From the NCBI GenBank assembly GCA_029851415.1, contig CM056744.1, forward strand, positions 99,047,338 to 99,111,337: a stretch of 64,000 nucleotides of DNA. The letters are read 5' to 3'. The DNA comes from Eretmocerus hayati (lineage: Eukaryota; Arthropoda; Insecta; Hymenoptera; Aphelinidae). Both the position numbers and the translations under genes were made by a program. This document shows, in pieces, positions 35,941 through 48,269 of this stretch; the first letter of the stretch is position 1, and each line of letters starts with the position of its first letter. The notes under the pieces were generated by a model. That model worked only from the letters and a program-made list of their open reading frames with translations. It had not been told where the DNA came from and made no database searches.

Positions 35941-38900
35941 ATAGAATACGTCTCACAAAACTAGTAAGTCAAAGTTGCACTAAAATCCACTTAGGGCCAA
36001 AGTTGCCATCATGTGAATAGAAAAATTTCAATGTTTTTAGCGCATATTTTTTACATAGAAGACTCGCCTGATATCAACGTTGCCAGGCCTGAATTTCGTG
36101 ACAAATTATTCGAAATAAATTTGTCTAAGCAAGTCAATTCACTTGCTCATTTTGTATTCAAAATTATGCGAATTCAAAGGTCATTTGACTCTTTTCGGAC
36201 AGGATAGATTTCTTGACATTTGTTACTCAAATTGATAGTTTTTGAGTTTACGAGTAGTTGAAACTTGAAAATTCATTAATTTTGCGATCAGCAAGTCTAA
36301 GTAAAAATGACAATCAAGTAGAAAATCAGATGTTACTCTTACCGGTATATTGTTCACTATTTATGGTTTGACATTAGCCAATGTTGAAAAAAATTAATCA
36401 AAATGATACCGAGGATATGATGAAATTATTGAAAATTTTCCATAGCCCAATAGTCAACATTTTGATTGATGAATATAGAACAACTAAGTATCATAAATTG
36501 AAAGCAGTGCATGCCTCAAAAGTTCATGATTCCTACGTGGGTGTGGTTTGATATATAAAATTGCAATCTATTGAATGAAAATAAGTGGCTATGACCTATC
36601 CAACTACTACTTTCCAAATCACATATTCACTACTGCTACCGCGTAACTATGATAAGAGCACAAAAGTAAGACAAAAACTTTGAGCACGTGCTTTCAAAGA
36701 GTTTCCATCATATACATTACTACATGCAAGTGACTAGACAAATTCTTCATCATCCGAGAATCAAAACTATAAATTCCAAGATTATTAATTGTATCTCACC
36801 GCAACAATTTTTGCAACTCGTAAAAAAATCAAAGCACTTATATAATTATCCAATCTACAATGGTTGGTCACTCATTGATTTTTGCCGTCTCTAGACTATG
36901 TAAAGATTACCAATAAAGGAGGAGTAAGTAATACATCTTGCGTCACAATGGAAAAATCCATATGAAACATCGCTTGAATATGAGTGATTCCGCCGAAAGT
37001 ATGATTTTCCGTGTTCCAAGCTCCCCCAAGTTTCTAAGACTTTTGGAATGCACTTTATAGCAATTTTCTAGAGTGTATTCTATTGGTGCGCAACTATGTT
37101 AATAGTTTTGGAGACGATCCTAACGTTCCTGTATTTTGTAGTGCCTGATAAAGGGTCCATCAAATGTTAATTCCATCCCTGTAGGCAATCCAGTTTCGAC
37201 TTTTGAATTCATCACCACGCATATGCAGAGTCAAAAATCCCTATATGTAGCTATGCACTTTAAATTGTAATACTTCAAATAACAAAATGCACCAATAATT
37301 TATGCGAGTCGAAATTAAACCCTCAGCTCGAGCACTTTGCACCGAAACTGCTAGCACAGCACTTTATTGGCTCGACAACGTCTCCAGTCATCTATGAGGC
37401 CTTTTAAAAACCAATAAGGGTGTCATATAGAAACTTAAATTCAACTATATACATTTGTGACAGTAGCCGAAAACTCGAATTCCCATCCAAGTGCATTTTC
37501 TGAAAACACGATTAAACGTGTTTTCCAAATAGCGTACAAAATTTTCGGACAATTCCGTCTCCATGTTGTGCTCATCCTTGCTACACGATATCGTTTTGTA
37601 AAATACATTTTCTTGTTGTGTTTGATTGCATTAGAACAAATCTATGCGGAAAGAGTCTACGATTAGTTGGCGAGCAGCAATTTCGTAGCCCCTCCCCCCC
37701 TGCAACCTCTTAAACTTGACATAACTAACTTTGTCTGGCTTCAGTTTGGAGATGTGTGGCTCTAGATAAATTCCTTTTTATGCCCAAACAAGTATAAATC
37801 AACTGCTATGACCCACCAAAACTCGTCGGGGGCTGAGATAATTTTTATCCTAAATCACTCCTGGTGACGATTTTGGCCTAAAAAAAATCACACTTACGTC
37901 GGAATTACACATATAAGAATAGTTAATTGATAACAGTTTCATATAGGTACCTGTAATAGAAACTGGGTCTTTGCTAAAAGCGGCGACACCGATTAAAAGC
38001 ACTATACAAAGTATTAGAAGAAGCACATAATGATAACAGAGTGGTGGTATGTATAAGTATTATTGTACAGTGAGCAATACAAGATAGACTCGACTTTTTT
38101 TGCCTCTTCCACTTTATGTATTGAAGTATACTTGCGGTTTATATAGAAAAAAGTAAAATAAAAGAAGAAACATCTGTCTGTAAATGTCACTGTTAAACTC
38201 TCCATCCGTTCGTGGCTTCTCTTTTGTTATCCCGCCTGTTCAGTGTTCTATATATATATGTTTTCTAGTGAATAGTTTTTCCGAGTTTCGTTTTGTTGCT
38301 AATATCTTTTTCGTACAATTGCGGCTGTGATGACGACAGTTCATTCAATAACAATTTTCTATTCAACAAAGATTTTTAGAGGTTATAGTAATTATTCCAT
38401 TTGCAGAATTTACATAATAGTCTCATAAGCTCCTTCATAAGTATTTCATCTTCGTTTTTGAATGGACGAATTATGGTTTGGATCTCTCTCGTGTTATGTG
38501 CAAAAAAATAACGTATCGACAGCACATCAATTCCCCGTGAGCACTTGTATCGTTTTTTTTCTTTCTCGTAGCTTACATAATTGCAAAGAGACATGCAATT
38601 TTGTGTCTAAATACTCGCGTATATCTGTCATGACGATAAATTATTCGCCTTCCTAGTTTTTTCTATCTATTTTTTTTCTTTCATAAGCAAGATTGTTCGA
38701 TTATCTCAATTCAAAACAACCCGAAATAACGGTAACGTAGTAGATGACATTATTCCATTTTGAGAAAAAATTCAGAAATACAGTGTCTACATTGATGGTC
38801 GATTAAGTAATGCTCGAAGAGAAGAGTGATTACATGGAGAGAAAAAAAAACAGAACTACTGGAAACTGCGAAAATCCAAACAAAACACAACCATTGAAAC

Positions 38901-39739
38901 AAAAACAACTCTGCAACTCTGGGAGAGACGGAGAGATAAACTGTCTCTCTCTCTCTCTCTTTCTCATCCATTTCCCGGAAAGCAAAATCAGAATCTCGGT
39001 AGTGCTGCTGGACCTCCAGAACCCTAAATCCATCCCACTTTTATCTCATTCTCTCTACTGAACACAAATTTCGTATTCAAACTCGTTACAAACACTCTCT
39101 TCGCTCAAATCAAATTGAATTCGATCACTGGGTATATAGCCCTTACATAACCTATAGATTATATACCGCTATAGTTCTTCTCATCCCGACCCAGAACTCA
39201 TCTTTCTCACTATATATAACCTTAACTTCGATTTACCTACTTGTTTGTGTAAAGGCAACTTTCAAACTCTGAGCTAACTATGTGCAAAGTTTACTGGGAA
39301 ATTACATGACATGCACTGGAATTTAGACGATATAGGTTAGAGTATGATTCTACAACATCATCATTTGTATATTTTGTTAAGGTAGTATATATTTATGTCT
39401 GGTGGAATCGAAAATCAATGTCGGCTGTCAACTGTAATAAGAAGCCCTTTGTTAGTTTATACGTATTTGTTAGAATCCGATCTCTTTGGATGAGAGTGAA
39501 AGTCTAGTTTTGAACTCGGTTTTGAAAGTGACATACATTATTTCTATGTAGAATTCGATGATTCCAAAAAGAGGTATGAGATAGTGTAAGTTTAATTTAT
39601 GAAAACATTATATAGTGACAAAAACCCTGTGATTTTTAAGTGTTTGAATGATATGCTCTTTTACAAAGTGATGTGAACATGATATCCAGAAGCCAATAGA
39701 TGACCAATAAATTTCCTCTTAAGGTTCAACAAAATCGTA
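35941..39739. other. no gene or clear element seen
   Basis: AT-rich sequence with only short reading frames and a small CT-repeat near 38942-38960. Nothing could be assigned. Confidence 0.4.
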
Positions 39740-39743
39740 TTAA

Positions 39744-40333
39744 GGCGATGCGGTCACCGTGCACCGTGACCATGGACCTTGAAATTACACCTTACACGAA
39801 AAGTTTGATGATTCAAAGTGTGAGACGAGTTGTCGAATCCTTGATATTGTCCAAATTGTATTCCTCAATCCGTTGCTTAGCCCAAATCACAAGGGAATCG
39901 GAGAAAAATGGGAATAACTCGGCCGCGGGAACCTCCTAACCTATGATATCCATTTTCATTCACAATTTTCTCCGATTCTATCGCAATTTGGGCTTAAGGG
40001 GATGTCGGAGTCCTATCAATATTGTACAGTTACCGACATGGTCGAGTTTTCGGATTTTTCGATGAATTTTTGGCATATCAAAAATCTAACAAGTAACGCC
40101 GATTCTATGAACCATACAGAATCGGCGTTACTTAGTAGAATCCTGATATCGCGAAAATTCATCGAGAAATCCGAAAACTCGACAATGTCGGTATCCGACA
40201 TCCTCTTAACGAAGAGCAGACGAATCTAAGTTAGATGATAACAAATATTTGTGCGCTCGTCATTTAGCCCAAATCGCAACAGAATCGGAGAAAGTTGGGA
40301 ATGATTTTCAGCTTGCATGGTGACCGCATCGCC
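39744..40333. mobile_element. TTAA-flanked MITE family A, copy 2 (590 bp, interrupted)
   Basis: The same GGCGATGCGGTCACCGTGCA end at the left, a one-mismatch copy (TGCATGGTGACCGCATCGCC) at the right, and TTAA at 39740-39743 and 40334-40337. The interior is diverged from copies 1 and 3 but keeps the TTTGGGC...CGAAGAG and AAGTTAGATGATAA blocks. A 208-bp second MITE interrupts it at a TTAA. Without that insert and its duplication it would be 378 bases, close to copy 3. Confidence 0.9.
39998..40205. mobile_element. TTAA MITE family B nested in family A copy 2
   Basis: A 208-bp foldback with ends GGGGATGTCGGA / TCCGACATCCTC inside TTAA at 39994-39997 and 40206-40209. Long inner arms (GTCGAGTTTTCGGATTTTTC and complement; AAGTAACGCCGATTCT and complement) make almost the whole element one hairpin. 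It relates to the partial copy at 35801. Confidence 0.9.
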
Positions 40334-40337
40334 TTAA

Positions 40338-41838
40338 TACAGAAAAAAGGATTTCTACGGCGAAGGCACAATAAGCCGCTCGCTCAAAGATGATTTGACG
40401 CTTATAATTTTACTGGAGTGTCAGATATAACTCTGTGGCTCCAGATCAGAAAAATATGCATTTATCTAATAGCGGATGCAAGAGATTCCAAAATTATGAG
40501 TGCTCCCAATTTCTTTTTATGAAGAACTTTTCTCAAAGTAGTTCGACTGAGACGTGTACGAAGGGATATGGTAAAATGAATCAAATGTTTACAATGACTT
40601 TGAAAAATACCTGAATTTGAAATTTCCTTGCGTCATTTTTCATGAGCTTTTTTGCATGATTTCATAGATGAAATAGCTGAGGTACATTTAGCGGTAGCTG
40701 ATTCTTTCCGACGTCCTGACCGAATATGCCGATCACAACAATAAGTTGTGAGTGAGGTTTTCGGCGCGCATGCGCAGCAATCCAACTCCCAACTCTAAAT
40801 GATTTTTGGCATGCTCCGTCGTCGAAAATCATCAGACTTGAATTGCCGCCCTCGCTTGGCGGCTCGTGCGGCAACTCACCCGGACCGCAATGTGTCACTT
40901 TCGACCCCTCGTGGACGCAGGTGCGTAATATACTATTTTAGTTCCACAAGCATTAGCCATAAATAGTCAATTTTTCATCTGTGCGGTCATGAAAAATTAA
41001 AAAATATTTTAATGTTTCATCTGATTTTCATGATCACGTGTAAAAGTGGATTATTTCATAACTGACAACCTCGTATCACACGAAAAAATTATTTCCAAAA
41101 TCCATTCGATCCGAAAATTCCGGTCGTCACGTTACGCGACTCATGAAAAAACTTTCTTCATCCACACCCCAATTTTCAAAAATGTTAAAACTTTCTCCCT
41201 CTCCAATATCGACCAATCACCAATTTCCTACCCTCATCATGAAAATTCACACCGCGGGCAACTGGTGATGCAGCAATAATCGATTTTTCGCGGCTTTCCA
41301 GAGTTTTGCGCTTATATATCGTATATAATAGCTTCTGCTTCTATGGTACGTCAGTTATCGCGTGTTCCATACAGTATTGCACACAACACATGTGCATGGA
41401 GGGGTTGCTAACAGCAGTAACACCAGCAGTCAGCAGCCACGGGAAAAAGCGCCAGCACAGAACCGGATAATTATTGGCGGCTTTCTGGGCAAAAGCCAGC
41501 GAAAGATAGAAACTGACTCTCTAACAAAATATATATATCTATGTAGAATGTGACCAAGTGTGACACACAGTAATAGGTATATGGTGGTGGTGAAAATTAC
41601 AGCCTCACGCCCCCAAGCTCATACGTGAAATTCTTCCATTTATATATTTTTGGACTCCGAGAGTGCATACTTCTCTCGTGGAATATTAACTAAACGTATT
41701 TTCGCATGCTGTGTCATGAATATGATAAAAGTATACTTATTCACAAATTTGCAGATAAAATCTAAGAGAAGTTGGATTTGGATTTGTCAGAATCGTTCTG
41801 AAGCAAATGGTGAATGGACTTTTGTGGAATAGCCCATA
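40338..41838. other. CpG-rich block, no assigned gene
   Basis: The stretch about 40690-40925 is clearly richer in CpG than its surroundings. It holds GCGCGCATGCGC and possible splice donors on both strands (minus CCGG|gtgagt near 40877; plus GCAG|gtgcgt near 40920). It could be a promoter with a non-coding first exon. No coding exon was recognised. Confidence 0.3.
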
Positions 41839-41840
41839 TA

Positions 41841-42590
41841 CTATCTGAACCTCAGAGTGACTTTTGACCCGAAATTAATCAAATGTTTGACTCTAAGCTT
41901 TGAGCGTCGGATAAGTGTGACTTATCTATGAGTCAATCATCAATACTCCAAGCTGGTGTCAAATTTCCACTCAAACTTGAGTCAATATTCACTCTTAGGA
42001 TTGAGTCAGATAATTCGAAACCAAACTGACATCCTAGTCTTTTAAAAACTGAGTTTTTTTGTGGTACATGGACATATCCCGATCGATTGCAAGCGGTTTT
42101 CAATAATTGATTAATTATTACAAATATTCATTCTATGAATGAATGATTATGTGTGTTTTGGCGCGTTGGGGGATTTGAAACATAGTCCTGTTGATTACCA
42201 GCGCACAGTCATAACCATAAGACCAATGTAACTTATTCCACCTGTAGATTAGAATTCGTAAGTATTGCTGTAAACAATTTATGAATGTGTTTTTGAGAAA
42301 ATACTCTTGCTGTGAACGATTTATGAATGTGTTTTTGAGAATATACTTTAGAAAATTTTCATCGAGAAGCTCAGTTGAAGCACCAACATTCAAGAGCCAA
42401 CAGAATTCTTTCACTCTCTCTGCATAAATGGATTTGCAACGGAATTGTATCCTAACCTATAAAAATTCTTTCCAATTTATTGTTGTGAATTAAATTACTA
42501 TATGATAAGTGAGTTTTCACTCAATTATGAGTCATTTTGTGTTTCACTTTTAGCTTAGAGTCAAAATTTCAATCCAACGGGTTTAGAGAG
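41841..42590. mobile_element. possible TA-flanked MITE with GAGTCA repeats
   Basis: Ends CTATCTGAACC and, inward from the right, CTCTCTAAACCC are imperfect inverted repeats, each next to TA. Both halves are rich in GAGTCA/TGACTC motifs. Two 42-bp tandem units (TGCTGTAAACAATTTATGAA-type) start at 42266 and 42308 in the middle. The TIRs are weak, so this is tentative. Confidence 0.5.
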
Positions 42591-42592
42591 TA

Positions 42593-43659
42593 CATACACA
42601 TAATAATAATACGAGTGATACAAATCTCACAGTCCAACTCTGGGTTTTGAATAAAAATGAAGATTGATAGTGAATGTAATCCTGAGAGAGCTCATCCCGA
42701 GGCTCATCCATTCATTTGGAAAATCACCCTGATGTGAGATAATGTCGCTACACCAACGAGGACAATTTTTTTTCACGCTTTATATGGAGAATATATAATA
42801 TTTTTTCGTAAGGTCGCAGTAAAAATTGTGTGTACATATATTGCGTGTGTTTTGAAACGAGGAAGCTAAAGTGCTGAATAGAAAATTTTTTTTCATGACT
42901 GATGGGTGTGAGTATAAGAAAATGGTAAGAATATTTCAATGGAGAGCTGTGCGAAAGAAGAACAATTTGCACTTACGTAGGCGTTTTATATTTGGAATGA
43001 GAAAAACGTGCTCGATACGTTTGAAATGGAAGCTCGTGCACGTTATCTGTACTCTGCGTGTGAGGCGTAAGCCTTATATTTATGTCCCTAAAGTGTGCTT
43101 GTACCTCGTGCATCGATAAGACATTTTTTTTCTTTCTTCAAGATGTATCAACTGTATTTTAAAGTTTAAAAATTGCGCGTCAAGAGTTTTACATAATTGA
43201 CGCACTTGAGAATTTTGTCAAGTATATAATATACTTCGGTTCAATTTGATACAATCTCAATATGAAATATCTACATGTCACTGTATGGAGTTGGGAGGGG
43301 GTGGTTTTGAATTTAAGGGATTTCGATGCGATATCTCAACGTTTTTTTATGAATAGTGTCCATCAGGGTTTTGATATTCACAGAATTGACGGTATGACAA
43401 TGACGCTGAAAATCTGATACGAATAATTACATACTGATCAATTTGGGCTACAGAATTAGAGAGAGACACCTACGTGAATGGACATATCGAAAATGGAATT
43501 ACCCAAGAGGAAATTGACAAATCATTCGGAATAATTGGAAAGAATCTTTATATATCACAATGTCGTGAGAGCTTATTCACGAGTCACTCAACAAATTCAA
43601 AAGAACATTATAGGGCTTGCCCGGTATTATGGGTTCACAGAAAACAAAAATGAGACAGA
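42593..43659. other. no gene or clear element seen
   Basis: AT-rich DNA between a tentative MITE and the LTR element. No exon or repeat could be identified. Confidence 0.4.
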
Positions 43660-43663
43660 AGTC

Positions 43664-44003
43664 TGTGACGTGGGGTGTCGGCGACCAGTGAAATGACTCG
43701 TGGAAATGATGTAAAATATAGATATATATTGAATGGAAGAATGACTTATACACAATCTGCGTGTTTTGAGATAGAGTGATGATGGGTACTCCCGAAATGG
43801 GAGTCCCCGAGCGGTCTAATGCGGCGCGCGCGAGTCGTGGCTTATATGCCCTGGACTCGTCGCGTGTCGCACAGTGTAAAAGTGCAAAGGTCAGCAAAAC
43901 GTGATCGCGCGATGCATTCCTCGCGGTATGCGTCGAGCGATCGGTCTTGCAGAACCGACGACAGAGTGATTGACCAACAAGGGCAATCACCTATGGCGTC
44001 ACA
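43664..44003 (-). repeat. LTR, downstream copy (element orientation)
   Basis: 340 bases with TG...CA ends. It contains CpG-rich blocks (GCGGCGCGCGCG) unlike the AT-rich surroundings. No difference from the other LTR was found by eye. Confidence 0.95.
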
Positions 44004-44869
44004 CGTGTGAGGCCGGGATCTTGTCGTCCTCGACAAGCCCTTCGTGTTCTGTGTGAATGTATGATGTTTTACATAAGATTTTACATAGGTTTATCATAGG
44101 TCTTTCATAGTTTCTTCCAGTTCTTGTCAACATGTCATATCGTTATTACTCTCGCATTCGTTATCGTTTTCTGGTCCATTTCAATAGTTTCAAGTTTCAA
44201 GTGCTTCAATTGACCTCAGTTCTTTGTGCTTTTTTCCCACTATGTTTTCCTTCAAACCCTGTAAAATCCTGGAACAAAGTAATTTTGATTTTGCTCTGTA
44301 TGATATTTCTAAAATTTTACAGCATCTTTTCAATCTCCCGACAGTATTTTCGTGTGATATTCTAACCATATATTCAACCGATATCTCTCGATCTTATATC
44401 AATATCTCAAAGACTCTTATGATGTTTCTTAATGATTTTCACAATATTTTTCGAAGCCTTATTACAATATTCTCTCAATGTTTTCAACAATCTTCCACGG
44501 ACAATTTCCAATATCTTTCTGCGACATTTTACAATATTTTCACGAATACTTATCAATACTACTACGATATTTCACAATATTTTTGACGATACTCAACCAA
44601 TGCTTCTGTCTTATTTCTACAATATTTTGATAGTATTTTCATCAGAGTTGATCCAAAATTTCTGTAATATCCTTATCATTATACATCCCATATTCCTTAT
44701 ATACTTTAAGTAATCAATACAAGATCCTCACGGTATTTACTCAATATTTCTACAGTATATTACCATACCTTCGTCAATATCTAATACCGATCTCTGGCAA
44801 CTTTGTGGATTGAAAAAAGATTGAATGATGGTCAGAATTTTTGGACTCTCATGGTGTGAAATTGGTCAT

Positions 44870-45160
44870 TTGAAAATTTTCGCGGGCTCACGTGGACTCT
44901 TGACTAATATCCTCTTGAAAAATTTGTGTCATTTGAAAATTTTCGCGGACTCACGTGTGAGGGCCGGGAAAATTTTCACTTACATTTTCGTATATTCATC
45001 AGTGCTAGTATTCATTTAATTTCCACGTGGCTTACGTATTGCCAATTTTGTAATAATGCAGATTAACCGAAGATGGAATTTCATCGACCTTATATATTTC
45101 ATACATAACTTAACGCTAGTATTCATAAAATTTTCACGTGACTCACGTGTGAGGACCGGG
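44870..45160. repeat. direct repeats near the 3' end of the LTR element
   Basis: CATTTGAAAATTTTCGCGG occurs near 44870 and again near 44932. A CACGTGTGAGG(G/A)CCGGGA motif occurs near 44953 and 45143, with a variant at 44002 straddling the LTR edge. The spacing is irregular. These could be cis signals of the element or simple duplication. Confidence 0.65.
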
Positions 45161-45211
45161 AAAATTTTATGATATTTTCAACATGGATTACCCTTATGTT
45201 CCACTCATTCT

Positions 45212-46507
45212 CTAACTGTATGAGACATTTTGACTATCTCGCGTCGCTCCCTTGCAATTTAGAGGAGAGGTGGGAGTTCCCTCTCTAGAATAAAGTATCC
45301 AGGGTGGCTTTTCGCGAGGCGGCCTGGCTTTCAATACTAAACTAAAGTTTTTGCTTTTCGAGATGTACTCTGCGGATAATTGTGCTCCAAACTTGTACAC
45401 TCGGACATTGACCGTCTCTACTCCGGGGTTATTTAACACACTTGACTCTTTGAAATCTCTATCGACCGTTTTCCATGAAACAATTTTGCCTGTTATTTTT
45501 CTCACTATTCCCTGCCTAACTCGTTCTTTGCGCGCGTTGCTTGCATGAATTATGATGCCAAGTTTCGAATGTATGCGCGGTGCTGAATCGCAGATTTCAG
45601 GTTGCGGTATCTGTAACGCGATTCCTCGGCTCGGGGTGATGACCTTGCTGCAAGTAGCTATTCCGTATGACTCTTCGGATTTCAAGCAAATATGGGTTAC
45701 CGACTCTGATCTATCTACTTCAATATTCTCTGTGTGAAAATTCAAGCTTCTTGATTCTAATTCGTGAGTCTTGGTGTTTTCTACAGACGACTCGAAGGAT
45801 TTGTTAATTTCCTCACGTGGAATAGTACCGGTTACTTCAACTTGATCAAAACCTAAAGGTTCACCATCTCTAACATTGAGAATCTGAGATTTGAGCTTTT
45901 GAACTGTCTCTCTCGATTCATTCTCAAATTTCAACCTTGCATCTTTAAGATGATTAGTTGTCGTATCGATAACATTTTTAAATCGTTGCCCAAGTCCTCT
46001 ACAAAAATTCCGAGCTACGCGCACCTTTTCTGTGATATTGAAGAATTCAATCCCGTTTCCTTCGGATTTCTCGGATGATCGAACTTGTCGTATTTGTGTG
46101 CATTGCGGTTGAGGATTCGTTTGGTTCTGTGGTGGATTTGTACGAGGGACAGGTGGGAACGGATGCACGTGATGGTTGTAAAGTTCCGGGATCGGATCCT
46201 GAGGTTCTTGTGGACTCAACTGGAACTGATATTTTTCCTGAACGATTTTGATGGCTAAATTTAAACTTTGGGGGATGTCATATATTTCATCATCCTCCTC
46301 AAGATAACGATTAGCTAGCCGTGTGAGTTCCACACACATGAATTGTTCCAGTTCCTCTACCGATGCCTCGATCTCCGATACATCGCAACCTTGCCTTTGG
46401 AGTACATCTCGCCACACGTCTCGACAATATTCAAGTCTAGCGCAGTAGGCTTTGATGACATTTCTGAGCCAAATGACCCATTCCGGATCATTCGAATACT
46501 TGCGCAT
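45212..46507 (-). CDS. 431-aa ORF of the LTR element, possible Gag-like protein
   Basis: The only long frame in the element, ATG at 46507, in the orientation implied by the primer-binding site. The N-terminal 75 residues look helical and acidic. Residues 100-140 are rich in P, Q and N (FPPVPRTNPPQNQ). The middle is charged and possibly coiled, and the C-terminal part is basic. No CCHC zinc knuckle, D[TS]G protease or YxDD motif is visible. I do not recognise the family; a Gag-like role is inferred only from position in an LTR element. The intact frame and the LTR identity argue for recent activity. Confidence 0.75.
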   Translation of the reverse strand: MRKYSNDPEWVIWLRNVIKAYCARLEYCRDVWRDVLQRQGCDVSEIEASVEELEQFMCVELTRLANRYLEEDDEIYDIPQSLNLAIKIVQEKYQFQLSPQEPQDPIPELYNHHVHPFPPVPRTNPPQNQTNPQPQCTQIRQVRSSEKSEGNGIEFFNITEKVRVARNFCRGLGQRFKNVIDTTTNHLKDARLKFENESRETVQKLKSQILNVRDGEPLGFDQVEVTGTIPREEINKSFESSVENTKTHELESRSLNFHTENIEVDRSESVTHICLKSEESYGIATCSKVITPSRGIALQIPQPEICDSAPRIHSKLGIIIHASNARKERVRQGIVRKITGKIVSWKTVDRDFKESSVLNNPGVETVNVRVYKFGAQLSAEYISKSKNFSLVLKARPPREKPPWILYSREGTPTSPLNCKGATRDSQNVSYS

Positions 46508-47407
46508 TTTTGATATAGTTTTCGTTCAAGTAATTCTCGTACAAACAATTATGATCCCAATTATCTCTCTTTGAATAAGTCCTCCAACGACTTTTCCGTG
46601 TTAATTCGTCTCGAGCTGAAATATCAGTGAAGTGATTTTACTGTGGCCGACCGTGGCCCAAAGTGACCCTCGGTAATATTCAGAGACAGCTTACCAACCG
46701 GTATGCGTGATTTTACTTTTATATCATTTGTATCTACATATGTCGTGGTACACGTCACCGATTTATTCTACTGGAATCCTCCTTCTAATCCTGGATTCTC
46801 CTCATCGACTGACTAATGTCCCGACCACTTAAAATGAACTCGTTATTCTCTCGAATACCACGGGTTAAGTGTCTCTTTCTCTTTCTGTCTTACTTTAACC
46901 TTCACAATTTTAGCTCAAGAGATTAGGAATATTTTCAATTATAACGTATCGAATCATAATTCGTGACCTAGATATCGGCGTTTCTCAATTCGTAAGCTTC
47001 AATATCGATTTTGAGATCAAAATTTGAGATATTACTTGAACTTATACATGGATTTTCCTACTTGACTGTTGACTGCGTGACTCGATGCGTTGTGTGTCCA
47101 TCGTTGGTCCCGAAGCTGAAGGTGTGGATGAAGATAGCACGTTGTGGCGTAGATTCAGCTGTCGATGGCTCGTTCTTTCTATTTTGCTCCCTTTCTTTGT
47201 CGATGCTGCTGCTGGACGCTGCCTGATGTTGTTGGCTGGTTTGTGCTACCCGATGTTGCTGGGCAGGCTGGTTGGATCACTCCTCTCGAACGTCTGCAGC
47301 GGCGATGGTGGATAGCGCAGCTGCGATATCGTCTTCTTCACTCAACAAGTCTTTTCCGCGGTTTTTAATCGCGAAATTTGCACTAAGTCGTACACACCTA
47401 GCACCAA

Positions 47408-47747
47408 TGTGACGTGGGGTGTCGGCGACCAGTGAAATGACTCGTGGAAATGATGTAAAATATAGATATATATTGAATGGAAGAATGACTTATACACAAT
47501 CTGCGTGTTTTGAGATAGAGTGATGATGGGTACTCCCGAAATGGGAGTCCCCGAGCGGTCTAATGCGGCGCGCGCGAGTCGTGGCTTATATGCCCTGGAC
47601 TCGTCGCGTGTCGCACAGTGTAAAAGTGCAAAGGTCAGCAAAACGTGATCGCGCGATGCATTCCTCGCGGTATGCGTCGAGCGATCGGTCTTGCAGAACC
47701 GACGACAGAGTGATTGACCAACAAGGGCAATCACCTATGGCGTCACA
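47408..47747 (-). repeat. LTR, upstream copy (element orientation)
   Basis: The matching 340-bp repeat; transcription on the minus strand would start within it. It is followed inside the element by TTGGTGCTAGG, the candidate primer-binding site. Confidence 0.95.
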
Positions 47748-48269
47748 AGTCGCAGCCGACAATATTCGTCTTTGCCAATGAAAATACGTGATGAAGATAA
47801 TAGTTTTTCTCACACACGTGGCCGCGTCTTTTTTTGTATGAACGTCAAGCCCAATCCTCCGAGGCGCGGTCTCAAATATATGTATATCACGAAAATACTC
47901 CTCTTTGGATGTGCTTCTGCCAACAAAAAGATCCTGACTCCTTTATCTACAATTTGGCACGAGACTCGATCTAAATTGGGCTGAATAGACAGTAGTACCT
48001 ACATAGAAAGGTGTTTTTGTTGATACTTGAAAATGGGTAGAATGCCTTGCAAATAGGTGTCAGACCTTAAAATTACAACTACTCGTTTTATGGCTTTGAT
48101 AGCATCAGTAGGAAGAGAATCGCACACAGAAAACAAGCGAGTAAATCTTGATATACGAAAGTTTCCGATTTTGTGTGCCGGTAAAATATGCAGATTCGAT
48201 AGTTTTTTTTTTGGTGAGTCGTCAAATTGGGTAATTTTGATACGATTTCGTTACTTTTTATTTATTTAT

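Larger units (their letters stand above)
43664..47747 (-). mobile_element. non-autonomous LTR retrotransposon (4084 bp, very young)
   Basis: Two 340-bp direct LTRs (43664-44003 and 47408-47747), read side by side, show no differences. Both start TGTGACG and end CGTCACA. The 4-bp AGTC duplication flanks the element (43660-43663 and 47748-47751). On the minus strand, TGGTGCTAGG begins two bases after the upstream LTR, fitting a tRNA primer-binding site ending CCA. The interior has one long ORF (431 codons, minus strand). It has no reverse transcriptase, RNase H, integrase or protease motif. I therefore call it non-autonomous; Gypsy versus BEL origin is undetermined. No clear polypurine tract precedes the downstream LTR. 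Confidence 0.93.

Noticed and set aside
43577..43990. 137-aa minus-strand frame, almost repeated at 47342-47734
   Set aside because: It is LTR sequence read through; the identity between the two places is explained by the two LTRs.
44004..44040. polypurine tract next to the downstream LTR
   Set aside because: On the minus strand the sequence before the LTR is mixed (ATCCCGGCCTCACACG), not a purine run, so I did not annotate one.
44224..44713. overlapping plus-strand frames rich in F, I and N
   Set aside because: Produced by a T-rich CAATATTTT-like tract inside the LTR element, on the strand opposite to the element.
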